From assembly GCA_010093485.1 (NCBI GenBank), contig MU001501.1:389052-453051 (forward strand): a DNA stretch of 64,000 bases, read 5' to 3'. The notes under the pieces are model-generated. The model was not told where the DNA came from and searched no databases. It saw only the letters and a program-made list of their open reading frames with translations. The translations under genes and the position numbers were made by a program. The DNA is from Karstenula rhodostoma CBS 690.94 (taxonomy: Eukaryota; Ascomycota; Dothideomycetes; Pleosporales; Didymosphaeriaceae). Positions 42,461-53,727 of this stretch are shown one piece after another (the first letter of the stretch is position 1; each line of letters begins with the position of its first letter).

Positions 42461-45400
42461 ATGGCGTCCGCGCACGACGATGCGCCGCAGACACAATCGC
42501 TAGAAACAAAGCCCTCTTTATTCCAGCTCCAGTCCGCCCTCGAGAAGCATGAGAGCACCATGCACGACCTATCCGATGCTGAAGATGTCCGCTCCTTCGA
42601 AACCCCGGACGCCGACCTGCCTGCACTACCTGCCGACGACGAAGACAGCTTCCTCCATGCCGACAACGTGGCCGACAACGTGGCCGACAGCCAGCTGCAC
42701 GGCAACGACAGCCCGCTTATGCACAGCGAGATGGAGCGTCATCTCATGCACATGGAGTCCAGCTTTCTGATCGACCCTGAGGCATCCGTCGCCACAGACG
42801 CTCCACCACCGGCAGCAGCCGACGACACGTACCTGTTCGGTGGCTCCCCAGGCCACTCGCGACCAACGTCCAGAGCAGGCGAAGACCAAAACACGGCTGA
42901 GCCACCAACTCCCTTCCACGATTCCCACGAAGGCGACTCTTCCCTCCTGTCAAACGAGCCGCCAACGCCTGCGGGCGCCTACAAAACACCAGCAGTACGA
43001 CGGTCGGATATCACAGACGACTCGATGGATTCGACCATCTCCACGTCCGACGTCATGCCCTCGTCGCCCTCTGCCGACGCTGCAAGGCGACGTAATAAAT
43101 CATCAGAAAGGACCGACGAGGGACAATCGATAGTCGAGGACAGGGATGAGTTGCCTGCGGCTGCAGATGGCGACGAGCAATCTGAGCAAGACATCTCAAT
43201 CCTACCCGAACTGCCAGATCTGCGATCCCTCAAAGACTATGACGATTCCCGCCGACCGACCTCGAGTGCCTCTACGATCAAGGCTCCACCCGATTTTACC
43301 GCGATGGCAGGGGGGGACGGAGACTCTTCATTCACGGACCGCCATGAACTCAGTATTGAGAACATGCGGCTGTCCGCGTCGCAAGCTCCGGCAACCGCTT
43401 TGAAAGTTGGGAAGCGGCCGAGCTTCTCGTCAAACCGCACTTCCAGCCAGCGATCATCGCTCTCCTCTGTTACCAACCTTTCCAACATGTCCGGAGACAA
43501 TGGAAGCACTGTTAGCCTCGGGGCAGACTACGCTCTACAGTCAGGCGGTTCGGCGCCGCGCTCTTCTGCTCCACGTAACATTGAACTCTCAAGGTTACCA
43601 AGTCTGGGGAGCATAGCATCTTCAATGTCTGGGTATAGTGACACCAATCCCTGGGACAGAATGCGCAGCATCAGTTCAAATTCCCTATCGGGACTTCTGC
43701 ATCAAGACCCTAATTTAGAACCATTGGAGGAAGAAGCGTCTGGCTCCACTACTCCTCCAGAGACACCACGTGCTCCGCATGTAAAGATCATACCTCCCAC
43801 TGACACTGTCATTGCTAGGCATGTTCAGGACATACTAGTTCCAGACACCGTTGCACGCGAGTTTCGACAGAAGCACGGCGATTCCCCAAAGAAACGGCAC
43901 ACGGCAACGCCTTTCACTCGGAACAAGCACAATCTGACACTCAAGGAACAGAACAGTAAAATCGACAAGTTGAGCAAAGAGAATTTTGACCTCAAGCTCA
44001 AAATCCACTTTCTTGACCAGGCGCTCCAGAACAGATCGGATGAAAACGTGCAGGAAACGATCAACAAGAACGTACAACTGCAAACAGATCTTGCGAACGA
44101 GAAGAAAGAAAATCAGTCACTGCGTAAGAGACTCCGCGATCTGGAGAGGAGGTTGAAAGCACATGATGACGGGGCGACCAGCAGAGACACAGTAAGTGGA
44201 GACGAGGAAGACAGAAGTGACGGTGATGTGTCAAGGTCTGCACTTGAAGAGGAAATCGAATTCCTTCGAGAGCGCCTCGAGACAACAGAAATGACAATCG
44301 AACAGTGGAGGGAAGAAGCGCTGCAGAAGGAGGCCGACAACAGACGAATGGCCGACTACATCAGAACCATGAACGAAAAAAACGTCATGGACGAATCGGC
44401 AGGTGTCAGCGAAGCTATCAACATGTGGAAAGAAGATTTCCAAAACGAACAGGCCCGACGCGAACAAGCGGAAGCTCGGTTCGCGCAGGCAGAAGCTGAG
44501 CGGGATCAGCTTCTGAAGGAAGTGCAGCGCCTTCGTGAAGAGCAGTTCTCGCAACAATCACATTCACAACCACAACCACAACATCATCACTCCACGACCA
44601 ATAACCACATGAAACACGTTTATAGCAATCGACACCTACGCACAACGATGACCACCCGCTCGAATGCCGGATCGGATTTCAACGAACAACAGGCGGTTTC
44701 TTCTCTGAGCGGTACTAGCGGTACGCTGGTGGAGCATCTGCAGGTTGACAACGAGAAGTTGCAGCGCGACCTTCATGCGCAAGCATCAATGCTCACCTCT
44801 CGTAGCCGGGAAAACCAACGATTACGAGAGGAGAATGAGGGTCTCAAACTCACCATTCGAAGAGGCGACGTCCAGTCCATTGCGGGCGACAGCATCCTAG
44901 AGCGCTCAATTTCCCGCAATCACCAACGGTCTGTTTCACGAGGTAGTAGGGATACGCGTGCTACCCATGTCAGCGATCCTGTGCGCGATCAAGAACGCGA
45001 CGATCTTGAAGCCAAGTGTGCGTCTCTCCGTGATGAGCTTTCGCAGACGAAGCTTCAGTACAAGGAGCTTGATGATCAGCTCATCGGCCACCTTGACCTT
45101 CTCGAGCAGACCGAACTCAAGGTGCAAGAACTGCAAAGGGAGCTTGATGCTTCGACAGAAGATCTACAAGCGCTGTCCAACGAACGAGATGAGATCCTTG
45201 AAGGCTTGCAAGAGAAGGACCAGGAATGCGAAGACGTCAGGCAACAAGCCTTATCGACAATTCAAAGGCTCGAGGCTGAGATAGAGCAAAAGGAACACGA
45301 GTGCAATCGTCTTCTCATTGAGCTTGAGAACATCACGGAAGATTTCAACGCTCTGCAGCAGGAGATGAAGAATGTTAGCGAAAGCCTGATGCAGCTTGAA

Positions 45401-47152
45401 GACGACCGGGACGCCAGCATGCGCAAAATCCAACACCTCGAGTCGGAGCTCGATGACGCCAACCAAGAGCTGGCCAGGCAAGATAAGCTTCTGTCGGATG
45501 AGAAGGCGAAGAATGAGAAGCTCGACATACAGCTCGAATCATGTCAAGGCGAGATTGATTTCCTTCGCGAGGAGCAGGAGGGCGACAAGATCAAGATTGG
45601 CGAGCTCGAGTCGACGCTGAATGCAACGCACATCACGATCCAAGACGAAAAGGAACGGTATCGTGAACTGGAAGAGCGCATTGCAGAAGAAAGACGTCAA
45701 CGCGAGGTTCTGGAGACTCAAGAAAAACAAGAGGTCGACAAGGTCATCACTGAACTCAACGCACAGCTAACGAAGCTGAAAGAAGAGAACAGAAAACTCC
45801 GCAAGGGCCTCTCAAGTAAAGAAGTTGAAGCAGCCCAATGGAAGCAGCGGCTGGACGAGTTTGAGAGCAATCTCCGGGAGGTCCTGGGCAACCCCAACGG
45901 CACCAGGGCCAATTTGTTGAAGGTAACCGCTCCCTCTGCAACGGCCAAGTTGTCCTCTAACAAAGTTGTACAGGACATCCAGAAATTGCAGCGTGACCTT
46001 GAGGAAACACAGCAGGAGCTTGACAATTCACGGCAAGACCTCGCGGAGAAGGACCGCCTGCTTCGCAATCGTGATGCGTTATTGGAGAGCACCGGTCTGG
46101 AAAGTCGTCGATTGTCTGACATGCTCGAAAAGGAGAGACAGGCCCGTCGCCAGGACCAGACTTCTTTCGAGAACGCCAAACGCGGGCATCAATCCGTGAC
46201 CAGAAGCATCCAGCAACATGAGACTAGGGTACTGGAGCTTGAGACTCTCCGCGGCCAGGACAGACAGAAACTTCATATCTTGGAGAGAAAATACCGCGAA
46301 GAGCTGCTGGAACGGAACAACTTACTTTACGCTCTTTGGAACCGACTTTCGACTCTGTGTGGTGGAGAATGGGCTCGCAACCATAGCCTTGTCAACGGCG
46401 AGCTGCCGTCTATGGAGGTCATATCGAAGAACATCCAAGGGTTCAACAAGAACATCATTCTTGCTGTCAAGTACGTCGAAGGGATCATCGGCGGTTTCCG
46501 TCAACGGATTCGCAGTCTAGAGAAGGATCTTACCCGCGATTTTCAAACGCTCGAACATACTCTCGATGTTAGGATAAAACGTCTTGACCAAGTCGAGAAG
46601 CTAGTTCGTGCACAGCGAGACTCCATTGGCCGACCGAGCACTGTCCGCGGTGGCCTCGTCGAACTCAACACCCAGGAGCTCAACAAGCTCCGCCAGGAGA
46701 ATAAAACTCTCCGGACAGAAATTCAGACCATCCGCGCCATTCAAGTAACAGCCCAAGCCGCACCGGGAGACTCCCGCTCCAGCTCGCCCAGCTCCAAGCG
46801 CGCCAGCGTGGCAGCCACACTGCTCCGCCACCACTCTACGTCAGCCGTTGAAGGCATCCAAAAACAAACGCCAGACCACCCTTACCCTCAAGCTGGGCCA
46901 CTACAGCATAACGAGCAGAAGTGGATTCATCGACTCAAGGAGCTGGAGCGGCGACTGAAGGCTGAGCGCGAAGCACGGCTGCTAGATCGTAGCGGCGCAC
47001 GGAAGAGGCTGGAGCAAAAGGTCGAGGAGAACGCTGACCTCCGGGCTATGCTTGAGCGGGAGCGCGAGCGGAGTGGCAGCGTCGTTCAATCTCTGGCGGG
47101 GAGCGTGAGCGCGAGTCGAAGCAACCTTGGGGTGGAAGAGGATATGTATTAG
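42461..47152 (+). CDS. apsB: ApsB/Mto1-type microtubule-organising-centre protein
   Basis: One long frame of 1,563 residues from MASAHDDAPQTQS. The N-terminal about 470 residues are Ser/Thr/Asp-rich and disordered. They are followed by the Centrosomin motif 1 (CM1) at about 490-560: LTLKEQNSKIDKLSKENFDLKLKIHFLDQALQNRSDENVQETINKN. CM1 recruits and activates the gamma-tubulin complex. About 700 residues of coiled coil follow, then a conserved C-terminal block at about 1285-1375 (LLYALWNRLSTLCGGEWARNHSLVNGELPSMEVISKNIQGFNKNIILAVKYVEGIIGGFRQRIRSLEKDL), the region used by Mto1/ApsB for spindle-pole-body or septal targeting. In Aspergillus nidulans apsB mutants mis-position nuclei. A 51 nt stretch at 45923-45973 has full intron signals and may be spliced, which would give 1,546 residues. 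Confidence 0.9.
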   Translation: MASAHDDAPQTQSLETKPSLFQLQSALEKHESTMHDLSDAEDVRSFETPDADLPALPADDEDSFLHADNVADNVADSQLHGNDSPLMHSEMERHLMHMESSFLIDPEASVATDAPPPAAADDTYLFGGSPGHSRPTSRAGEDQNTAEPPTPFHDSHEGDSSLLSNEPPTPAGAYKTPAVRRSDITDDSMDSTISTSDVMPSSPSADAARRRNKSSERTDEGQSIVEDRDELPAAADGDEQSEQDISILPELPDLRSLKDYDDSRRPTSSASTIKAPPDFTAMAGGDGDSSFTDRHELSIENMRLSASQAPATALKVGKRPSFSSNRTSSQRSSLSSVTNLSNMSGDNGSTVSLGADYALQSGGSAPRSSAPRNIELSRLPSLGSIASSMSGYSDTNPWDRMRSISSNSLSGLLHQDPNLEPLEEEASGSTTPPETPRAPHVKIIPPTDTVIARHVQDILVPDTVAREFRQKHGDSPKKRHTATPFTRNKHNLTLKEQNSKIDKLSKENFDLKLKIHFLDQALQNRSDENVQETINKNVQLQTDLANEKKENQSLRKRLRDLERRLKAHDDGATSRDTVSGDEEDRSDGDVSRSALEEEIEFLRERLETTEMTIEQWREEALQKEADNRRMADYIRTMNEKNVMDESAGVSEAINMWKEDFQNEQARREQAEARFAQAEAERDQLLKEVQRLREEQFSQQSHSQPQPQHHHSTTNNHMKHVYSNRHLRTTMTTRSNAGSDFNEQQAVSSLSGTSGTLVEHLQVDNEKLQRDLHAQASMLTSRSRENQRLREENEGLKLTIRRGDVQSIAGDSILERSISRNHQRSVSRGSRDTRATHVSDPVRDQERDDLEAKCASLRDELSQTKLQYKELDDQLIGHLDLLEQTELKVQELQRELDASTEDLQALSNERDEILEGLQEKDQECEDVRQQALSTIQRLEAEIEQKEHECNRLLIELENITEDFNALQQEMKNVSESLMQLEDDRDASMRKIQHLESELDDANQELARQDKLLSDEKAKNEKLDIQLESCQGEIDFLREEQEGDKIKIGELESTLNATHITIQDEKERYRELEERIAEERRQREVLETQEKQEVDKVITELNAQLTKLKEENRKLRKGLSSKEVEAAQWKQRLDEFESNLREVLGNPNGTRANLLKVTAPSATAKLSSNKVVQDIQKLQRDLEETQQELDNSRQDLAEKDRLLRNRDALLESTGLESRRLSDMLEKERQARRQDQTSFENAKRGHQSVTRSIQQHETRVLELETLRGQDRQKLHILERKYREELLERNNLLYALWNRLSTLCGGEWARNHSLVNGELPSMEVISKNIQGFNKNIILAVKYVEGIIGGFRQRIRSLEKDLTRDFQTLEHTLDVRIKRLDQVEKLVRAQRDSIGRPSTVRGGLVELNTQELNKLRQENKTLRTEIQTIRAIQVTAQAAPGDSRSSSPSSKRASVAATLLRHHSTSAVEGIQKQTPDHPYPQAGPLQHNEQKWIHRLKELERRLKAEREARLLDRSGARKRLEQKVEENADLRAMLERERERSGSVVQSLAGSVSASRSNLGVEEDMY

Positions 47153-47754
47153 TATTGCATTGTATAGGGCTTTTGGGGCGTTTCTATGGGGTCATGTCAA
47201 TGAGTACGAGTCGCGTCGTTGTTATTATGTATTATCATTCTTGAGGGGGGGATGGCGTTGAGGAAAGCGGGAAGCCAAAGGCTGGGCTTTACAGGCGCTT
47301 TTCCATGCTCAAAGAGACGCTTGGAGTGTTGAAGGATCGATGATGAATACAATGGGATGGTTATGATGCAAGCCCTGGCGTTGTCACAGGAAAGCTCGTG
47401 GTAATCCGTGACTTGCTATCGCGCACAAACGCACCGGGCGCAACGGGACTTTACTCATGTCTTCGAGCACATCGGAACGTACCACACACCAATCCCTCAC
47501 CAGAACTATCAGTCTGCGTTGCCTTCTGCCTCTGCACGTCAAGAAACTCAGCGAATTCGGAAGTCACGAGGCGTGTCAATCACAAACGCGCTTGCTTCCA
47601 GATAGCACTTCTCTCACTAAATTGCAGGTCGCCCTACACTACTTAGTTAGCCCAGAGTCGTACCTCCCTCGGTACCGCTGCACTATGAGGTCGAACATGT
47701 CATAAACTGTACAGTTACCTCTTGAACATTGTCTGAAGTTGTTGGAACTCTAAC
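47153..47754. other. Intergenic region
   Basis: About 600 bp between tandem genes. Three overlapping frames of up to 82 codons near 47398-47705 look random. No repeat or RNA motif is seen. Confidence 0.45.
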
Positions 47755-49530
47755 ATGTCGTCCTCGTCTTACCGCAGAAATAACGCTCGCTTGAGGCGGA
47801 GGTTGGCTCAACCCTCTCGCACCCCGTCTATCCGTCCGCCTTCCTCTCACTCTAATCAACGGCCTTCACCAGGCTTATCGGCAGCTGCAACGTCAACACC
47901 ACTCTGGGGTCCTGCACTTTGGAGCAGTCTGCTCGCAGCTGGAAGGCCGGAGCGTATAACACCTACGCCACGGTCCGAAAGTCGTGTTGCACGACCTGTT
48001 TCGCCGCAACGATCGCGCCCGCCGCGTAATCTTCGTAACAAAACGCTGGCTTGCCTCAACGAAGATTCAGACTCGAGTAGTGAAGAGGAGCTTGGAGAGA
48101 TCATCGTGACTAAGAGTCGGACGAGACAGAGCAACGCATCGAACCGACACCGGCGCATATCCACAAGCGTTGGTGAAGCCGACAACATGCTACCGACAGC
48201 GAAAGTGAAGGCGCCTCCGGTAAGTAAAAAGAAGACTCCGAAGGCAAAAAAGAGCCTACCTAAGAAGACAAAGTCCATCAGACCTGCGATCGTCCTGCGC
48301 AAAAGGAGCCCACCGCAACAAGAAGAAGAGCGCGCTCCCAAGATACAGAAGACCGATCAAATGGGATCCAACGCGACCGCATCAAAGCAGGGTTCGCCAC
48401 AGAGGCCAATACTCCTCGATGACTCGGATGATGACACCCCGTTGACGGAAGTGTGGTCTCAACCAAGACCAACTCTACCCATAAAGGAAGAAGCACAACC
48501 GCAGAAGAGCTTTTTCTCGGGTCTCGGTGCACAAAGCTTGGGCAATACTTGGTCGTTTTCTACGAACAATGCAGGCACAGGTGCAAGTGCTGTCCGTGCC
48601 GCTGAAGATGCCGACCTCCAACCGACACCCACCATTCCGGTTGAAAGATCGATAAGGTCAGCCTCCCAGAACTTTGATCTCTACCAGAAAACCGTAGCAG
48701 ACTCCGCAAGGAATGCAAATCGAATAACCGAACTAGAGCTGGAGCTGGGAAGCTGCCAAAGTGACTGCAAGGCCAGGATTGAGGCACTCAAGCTTGAAAA
48801 TGAAGCAACTCTGCGTCGGTTGAACCAGGAGCACAACACTACGGTAGAGTTAATGCGACAGGAGCAAGAGGCAAGTCTGAAGTCTCAAGCGGACGCACAA
48901 CGCCTGGAGACTAAGTGTCTTCTCGACGATATCCAGCGGACGGCCGCGTCGCAAGATGACCAAAAGACCCGACGAATCACCGCCTTGGAGGTCGAGAACG
49001 AGTCTTTAAAAGACGAGAACCTATCCCTGAAAGGACAACTACACGCCGAAAAAACTGCACACTCAATGCTAATGCAGTCCCTCGACCAGCGCGAAGTCCT
49101 AGTCCCCACCGAGGACTCAGTCAAAGCCCTAGAAGCTTCCAACGCCGCCCTGAACCGCGAACTCCAAGCCCTAAAACAGCAACACCGCGATTCGCCCTCT
49201 AGCTCCCAGTGTCACTCCCAAGACATGCAGGCGACTGCAAGGCCTGAACGCGACCTCTCACCCACGCCCACGCTCTCCTCTCTCCATCCCTCCGACGAGA
49301 CAAAGACGACAAATGTGCGCAACACATTCCTCAAGACGAAGCGCAGGCACGACAAGCTCCTTACGGTGGCCAAGAAGATCCGCGATGTGACATCTGGTAT
49401 GGATCTCTCTGGGTTCGGCGACTTCGGGAAGTGTGTTTTGGAGCAGAGGATGGTGTTGAAGAGTGTGCTGGAGGAGGATAGCGGTGGTGGTGGGAGACAA
49501 GGCGGTCGCGGTGGCGATGGGGAGAAGTGA
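47755..49530 (+). CDS. Uncharacterised nuclear-type coiled-coil protein
   Basis: Single exon, 591 residues. The N-terminal half is basic and Ser/Pro-rich, with several Lys/Arg clusters likely to act as nuclear localisation signals (KKKTPKAKKSLPKKTKS) and acidic-Ser patches (EDSDSSSEEELGEI, DDSDDDTPLTEVW). Residues about 310-480 form a coiled coil (ITELELELGSCQSDCKARIEALKLENEATLRRL; LEVENESLKDENLSLKGQLHAEK). A short conserved-looking C-terminal helix follows (FLKTKRRHDKLLTVAKKIRDVTSGMDLSGFGDFGKCVLEQRMVLKSVLEED), then a Gly-rich end. No family is recognised. The pattern suggests a chromatin or nuclear structural protein. That is inference only. Confidence 0.75.
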   Translation: MSSSSYRRNNARLRRRLAQPSRTPSIRPPSSHSNQRPSPGLSAAATSTPLWGPALWSSLLAAGRPERITPTPRSESRVARPVSPQRSRPPRNLRNKTLACLNEDSDSSSEEELGEIIVTKSRTRQSNASNRHRRISTSVGEADNMLPTAKVKAPPVSKKKTPKAKKSLPKKTKSIRPAIVLRKRSPPQQEEERAPKIQKTDQMGSNATASKQGSPQRPILLDDSDDDTPLTEVWSQPRPTLPIKEEAQPQKSFFSGLGAQSLGNTWSFSTNNAGTGASAVRAAEDADLQPTPTIPVERSIRSASQNFDLYQKTVADSARNANRITELELELGSCQSDCKARIEALKLENEATLRRLNQEHNTTVELMRQEQEASLKSQADAQRLETKCLLDDIQRTAASQDDQKTRRITALEVENESLKDENLSLKGQLHAEKTAHSMLMQSLDQREVLVPTEDSVKALEASNAALNRELQALKQQHRDSPSSSQCHSQDMQATARPERDLSPTPTLSSLHPSDETKTTNVRNTFLKTKRRHDKLLTVAKKIRDVTSGMDLSGFGDFGKCVLEQRMVLKSVLEEDSGGGGRQGGRGGDGEK

Positions 49531-51182
49531 CGAGATGGCTGACGCGTGGCAGGCAGTCCTAGGGATGAGGATATTTACGTGGTTTGCGATTTGATGGGGG
49601 GGATCCATCTACTTTTGCGATTTGAGGGGAGATTTATCTACCATTGTGATTTGAGAGGGGACTCTTGGTTACGTGGGAGCATCTTATTAGACACACCAGC
49701 GCAGCTGATACCGCGACGTGGCGTAGCTGAGCGGAAGCTTGACAGCTTCTTCTTCTCGATCGAAATACATTTCAACTTTACCGATACACACATGGCATGG
49801 CCTCTCGTGATTGGCGGTACTCACTGACTGGGCTGGCGGCACACTTTACCGAACACACCCTTTGCAGGTTTCGCGTGGTTCGTTACATGCATGGGGATGG
49901 ATGACACTAGACGGTGCAGTTTGGCTCGGCCTTTCTGCTGCGCGGTGTGGAGCACGGTGTAGGGCCCGAGCCGGCGGGTGGGGTTAGGCTGGCGGCGACG
50001 GATCATTGTTGATGGGATGTTGGGGTGGGGTGGGGTGGAGGGTCCATGGTTGAATACATCATCACATGATGGGATTTTTTGTCTGCGCGGCGATTTTCTG
50101 GGGATGGACAGACGTCAGTTTCCAAGGGGTTAAGCTTGGCGGTGAGCGATGCAGAGGTGTTGGAGGAAGGCAGTGCGTGTGTCTAGCGCTTTAGGGGGAT
50201 CAATCATCGGACGGACTTCCTCGAGATCATCTGAATCATCAGACACTGGAAATTATGATTGTCTTGCTTGCCAAGCCTCACGTTCGACGTTGGTCATGAT
50301 GATGGTGGAGCACACTGGAGACTACATATGCCGTGTCGGGGGAGCTGCTCTGCGCTGGCCTGGCACACCCAATCATGTTAATTGTAGGCCTTAGCAAGAT
50401 GGTTGGGTTGGGATGGAGAACTCGCGGATCCCTGGACGTGCATACATCGTTCCCCGGAGACGCGCCCACACGTATATCTTAGCTCCTACTTAGCTCGACG
50501 GGTATTTGCGAAAGACTACGGTTACATGTGCTAGTGTACCGTGTGATATTGCGTTCTAAGCAGCTGTGAAAATTCGGTTCCAGACGCGAAAGAAGTAGGT
50601 TGAAGGCCTGCTCAGAACATGCGTGGGATGGCGAAAACCAAGATCTTTCGGTTTTATTGCCCAGGCACGCATTCCATTGACAAACGAAAAGCAGGAAAGC
50701 TGCTGCCTTGATTCTCGTGGTTAATCCTGAAAGTGCGGCTGTCGTGCTCCCTTTGTGACGTCTCTCACCTGACGTATCTCGACGTCATCACGTGAAACCT
50801 CAGACCCTGCGCTACCTACACCTTGACAGCGCTACACTGGCGCATGTAATGTTGATCATTCGCTCCAGCTCTGCGCCCGTGAGGCTGCCACTGGCTGTGG
50901 CGTCACAATAAATATGTCGGCTGTGGTATGCCATGGTTCAGGTATAGCTAGCTGAGTTTCAGGCTCATTCTTTGTTGTTATCACGTCCTACGTAGCGGTG
51001 ACCAAGAGTGACGGTGTGCCGGATATGTATTGCACGTGATTGACAACTGGCCCGGGGCGTGCGTGTATAAGACAACTCTGTTTCACGGTGTTGTGGGAAG
51101 GTGCCCTCGACCGTCGACCCTCAACCCTCAACCACAAACCAACCACCTCATCCCATCCTTAACTCCCCTCATACCTTCCACC
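49531..51182. other. Gene-free stretch, 1.65 kb
   Basis: No supported ORF. It begins with a degenerate tandem repeat of about 30 bp (49584-49672), contains G-rich runs near 50020, and ends in the promoter of the MARVEL gene, where a C/A-rich pyrimidine stretch lies just before the ATG. Confidence 0.5.
49584..49672. repeat. Degenerate tandem repeat, about 30 bp unit
   Basis: Three consecutive units begin TTGCGATTTGA, TTGCGATTTGA and TTGTGATTTGA, each followed by a G-run and, in the first two units, an ATCTAC segment. The divergence is mostly single substitutions. Confidence 0.6.
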
Positions 51183-51946
51183 ATGAGCACAACCCGCGAC
51201 TCCTACGACGCCCGACGCGTGCCCTACGATGGCCCCGCCGCCGCTCCCATCGACAAACGCGACCAAACCGGCTTCCTCACCCGCTGGGTCCCCGACAGAC
51301 TCAAGCACGGCTCCTTCTACCGCTGGTTCCTCCGCTTCACGCGCGTCCTGCAGTTCCTCTCAGCCATCATCTCCCTCGGCATCTTCTCCTCGCGCCTCTA
51401 CAAAGTCTACCGCCTCGTCAACTCCATCAAGACGCGGCGCGGCGTCAACGGCGCGTATGGCGCAGTCGAAGGCATCCTCGCTGCCGCCGTGCTGTACACG
51501 CTCATCACCACGCTACTGGGATGCATCAAGAAGAGCGCGAATCCCGGCGGCCGCGTGTTGCGGTGGATATGGGTGCTGATGGATGTGCTGTTTGTTGGTG
51601 CGTTCATCGCAGTCAGCGTTTTGACTCGGCCGAAAGGCGGACTGGCTGGTGTCGCCAACTGCTACAACCCGTCAAGATTGAGCGGGAACAACGGTGGAGA
51701 TATCACGGGGGAGACGGCGAGTCGGGATGACAAGTGCAATTTGCCCTGGGGCACGTTCATTTTGGCTATCATCAGCACGTAAGTTGCTCGAGCACCCGGG
51801 GTTTCTTGGGTAAATGCTAATGGCACTGGTGTAGGTTGTTGCATGCGATTACAGCTGCTTTCCATGAGGTTAAGGATCATCGGAGGGCGAACAGGCTGGA
51901 TCATGAGAAAGAGGCTCAGCGTCAGCATGCTACTGGCACCATCTAG
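51183..51946 (+). CDS. MARVEL-type four-pass membrane protein
   Basis: Two exons (51183-51778 and 51835-51946) give 235 residues. The topology is four hydrophobic segments: about 50-72 (FTRVLQFLSAIISLGIFSSRLYKV), about 95-116 (GAVEGILAAAVLYTLITTLLGCI), about 128-148 (WIWVLMDVLFVGAFIAVSVL) and about 188-208 (WGTFILAIISTLLHAITAAF). A Cys-containing loop lies between the third and fourth (NCYNPSRLSGNNGGD...DDKCNLPWG). This pattern is the common fungal MARVEL-domain protein. Charged N- and C-termini are cytosolic. The function is unknown in most fungi, but the family localises to plasma-membrane or vesicle domains. The start MSTTRDSYDARRVPYDG is chosen as the first ATG after a pyrimidine-rich leader. 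Confidence 0.85.
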
Positions 51947-52901
51947 GTGTGCTGTGGAGACTTGATGCGGAGACTTGACGCGCAGTTTGTGAAAAGCATG
52001 CACGGTCCCAATGCATCAGTAATGAAGCCAGCGGCGCGTTCAAAGCGACGAGTTTAATAGCTGTAATGTTTCTTTCTCGGAGGACGTAGCTAGTTACAAT
52101 AACTACCGGTATATCTTATCTAACAGCTCCATACACGTGAGCATGATGTGCGGGTAAGCATGAGCATTCGTCTTCCTCAGCAGCACCCGCTCCGTTTCCA
52201 ATCGAGTATCAAGAGCACATCTCACAGCCTCTGTCTAATTAGCAGTGCCCGCGAATTGCCAGACAAAAAAAATAACACGCATCTCCTCTACGATTCTTCT
52301 CAGCTCCCAATGCGATATATGCCTCTAAAACCTACGTCTCGTGTAGCGACTGTACCGGTATATAGCCCCAATTCTACCACCACCCAGAGCGGTAACATGA
52401 CAGCAGACGCGGCACACGCCTATCTTCTGCGCTAGCGGTCTTGTATATGCAATACGATGTTTGCATGTGCGCTGGGGAAAGGAACAATAGCAGTTATGTG
52501 GTGCATACGAGCAGGGAGGAAGAGGTATGATCTTGCGAAGTGTGGTGATGGTTTCGTGCAGATGACAACCCAACCGTTTTTCTACCTGTACATTTACATG
52601 TGCAGTTACCTACTTTAGCTGCAGGGCGGGAAGTGCGGCTCGACAGTGCGACATGTGGGGATCCCGGAGTCATGGAAAACAATAGGGAGGCGCCCGCGAG
52701 GAGGAGGGAGTGTTGGGGTGATCGGTGGGGTGAGTCACAGTTCGACAGTGCGGTAGATAGAATGCACAACACAACACGGACATAGCGCTGGATAAATCAC
52801 TATACTTGCGTGTGTGGGGTACATCTTAAAAGACAACCATCTCAAGAATCCTCGTTGCGTACGCATCTCCCACATCCTCCTCCCAGCCCATCCGTCACCG
52901 A

Positions 52902-52944
<43 letters not shown>

Positions 52945-53727
52945 CCATTTCACCCTCAGGCCCCGGCTCAAAACCCGCATAGCGGCGTTTTGATTCGGCT
53001 TCGAACCGGTGCACTGTCACCAAGTAACTAAACATAGCAGGGTTTACCCCAAACCACGCCAGCACTCTCTCTGTGTCGGTCGAAGGTGGAAGTAACTCGG
53101 ATTAAGCGGGTTATATAGTGCTATATCAAGTAGGCAAGTAGGGTGGAGTAGTGGAGTGAGAGGTGAAGTGGAGATGTAAACAAAGACTACTGGATGGGGA
53201 AGGCGCGAGCTCGCACGCACTTTGTAGATGGTGATGCGGTCGCTCTACGCGGTAAGGATGCGAGGTTTGATGTTGGTATTGTAGGTTTAATGGGCGCTGG
53301 TACTTGGTCGCCTTTCTCTTTTGTTTACTTACTTGTTTTCATAGAGATACTCAGAGAGGTTGAGTTCAGCGGGTTTGCTATTACAATGCACGCCCACGTC
53401 CTTCACTGTCCATGGGTGTCAACTAGTTTTTCAGCGGACTCTGTATACGGGTGGTGGGTGTTGGGATGGGGTTATTTGTAGTGGAGGTGGTCAAGACAAG
53501 GGTTTCGGTTCCCGAGGGTACAAGGCGTGCCCGGGAAGCATGTTGCGAGATGACAAAGTATACCTGTCGAGCTGGTAGAGATCGCAAGGCGGGATATGGC
53601 AGGACCATTCAATGATTGAGAACTGAAGCAGACGTTGGATGCTAAGAAGAGTTGAATGCACGCCGATAACTCCCGATTGTATGTAGAAGACGACAGAACT
53701 GAATGTCGAGAGAGAAAATGCTCGTTC
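51947..53727. other. Gene-free stretch, 1.8 kb, with long poly-A tract
   Basis: It lies between the convergent MARVEL and GTPase genes. It contains 41 uninterrupted A at 52903-52943 and no ORF with coding character. A B-box-like GGTTCGAA lies on the minus strand about 60 bp before the T-run, but no tRNA fold is found. Confidence 0.5.
52903..52943. repeat. Poly(A)/poly(T) tract of 41 bases
   Basis: Uninterrupted run of A on the plus strand. It could be a slippage-expanded homopolymer, an old retroposed poly(A) tail, or (read on the minus strand) a Pol III-type terminator. Length may be affected by sequencing. Confidence 0.9.
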
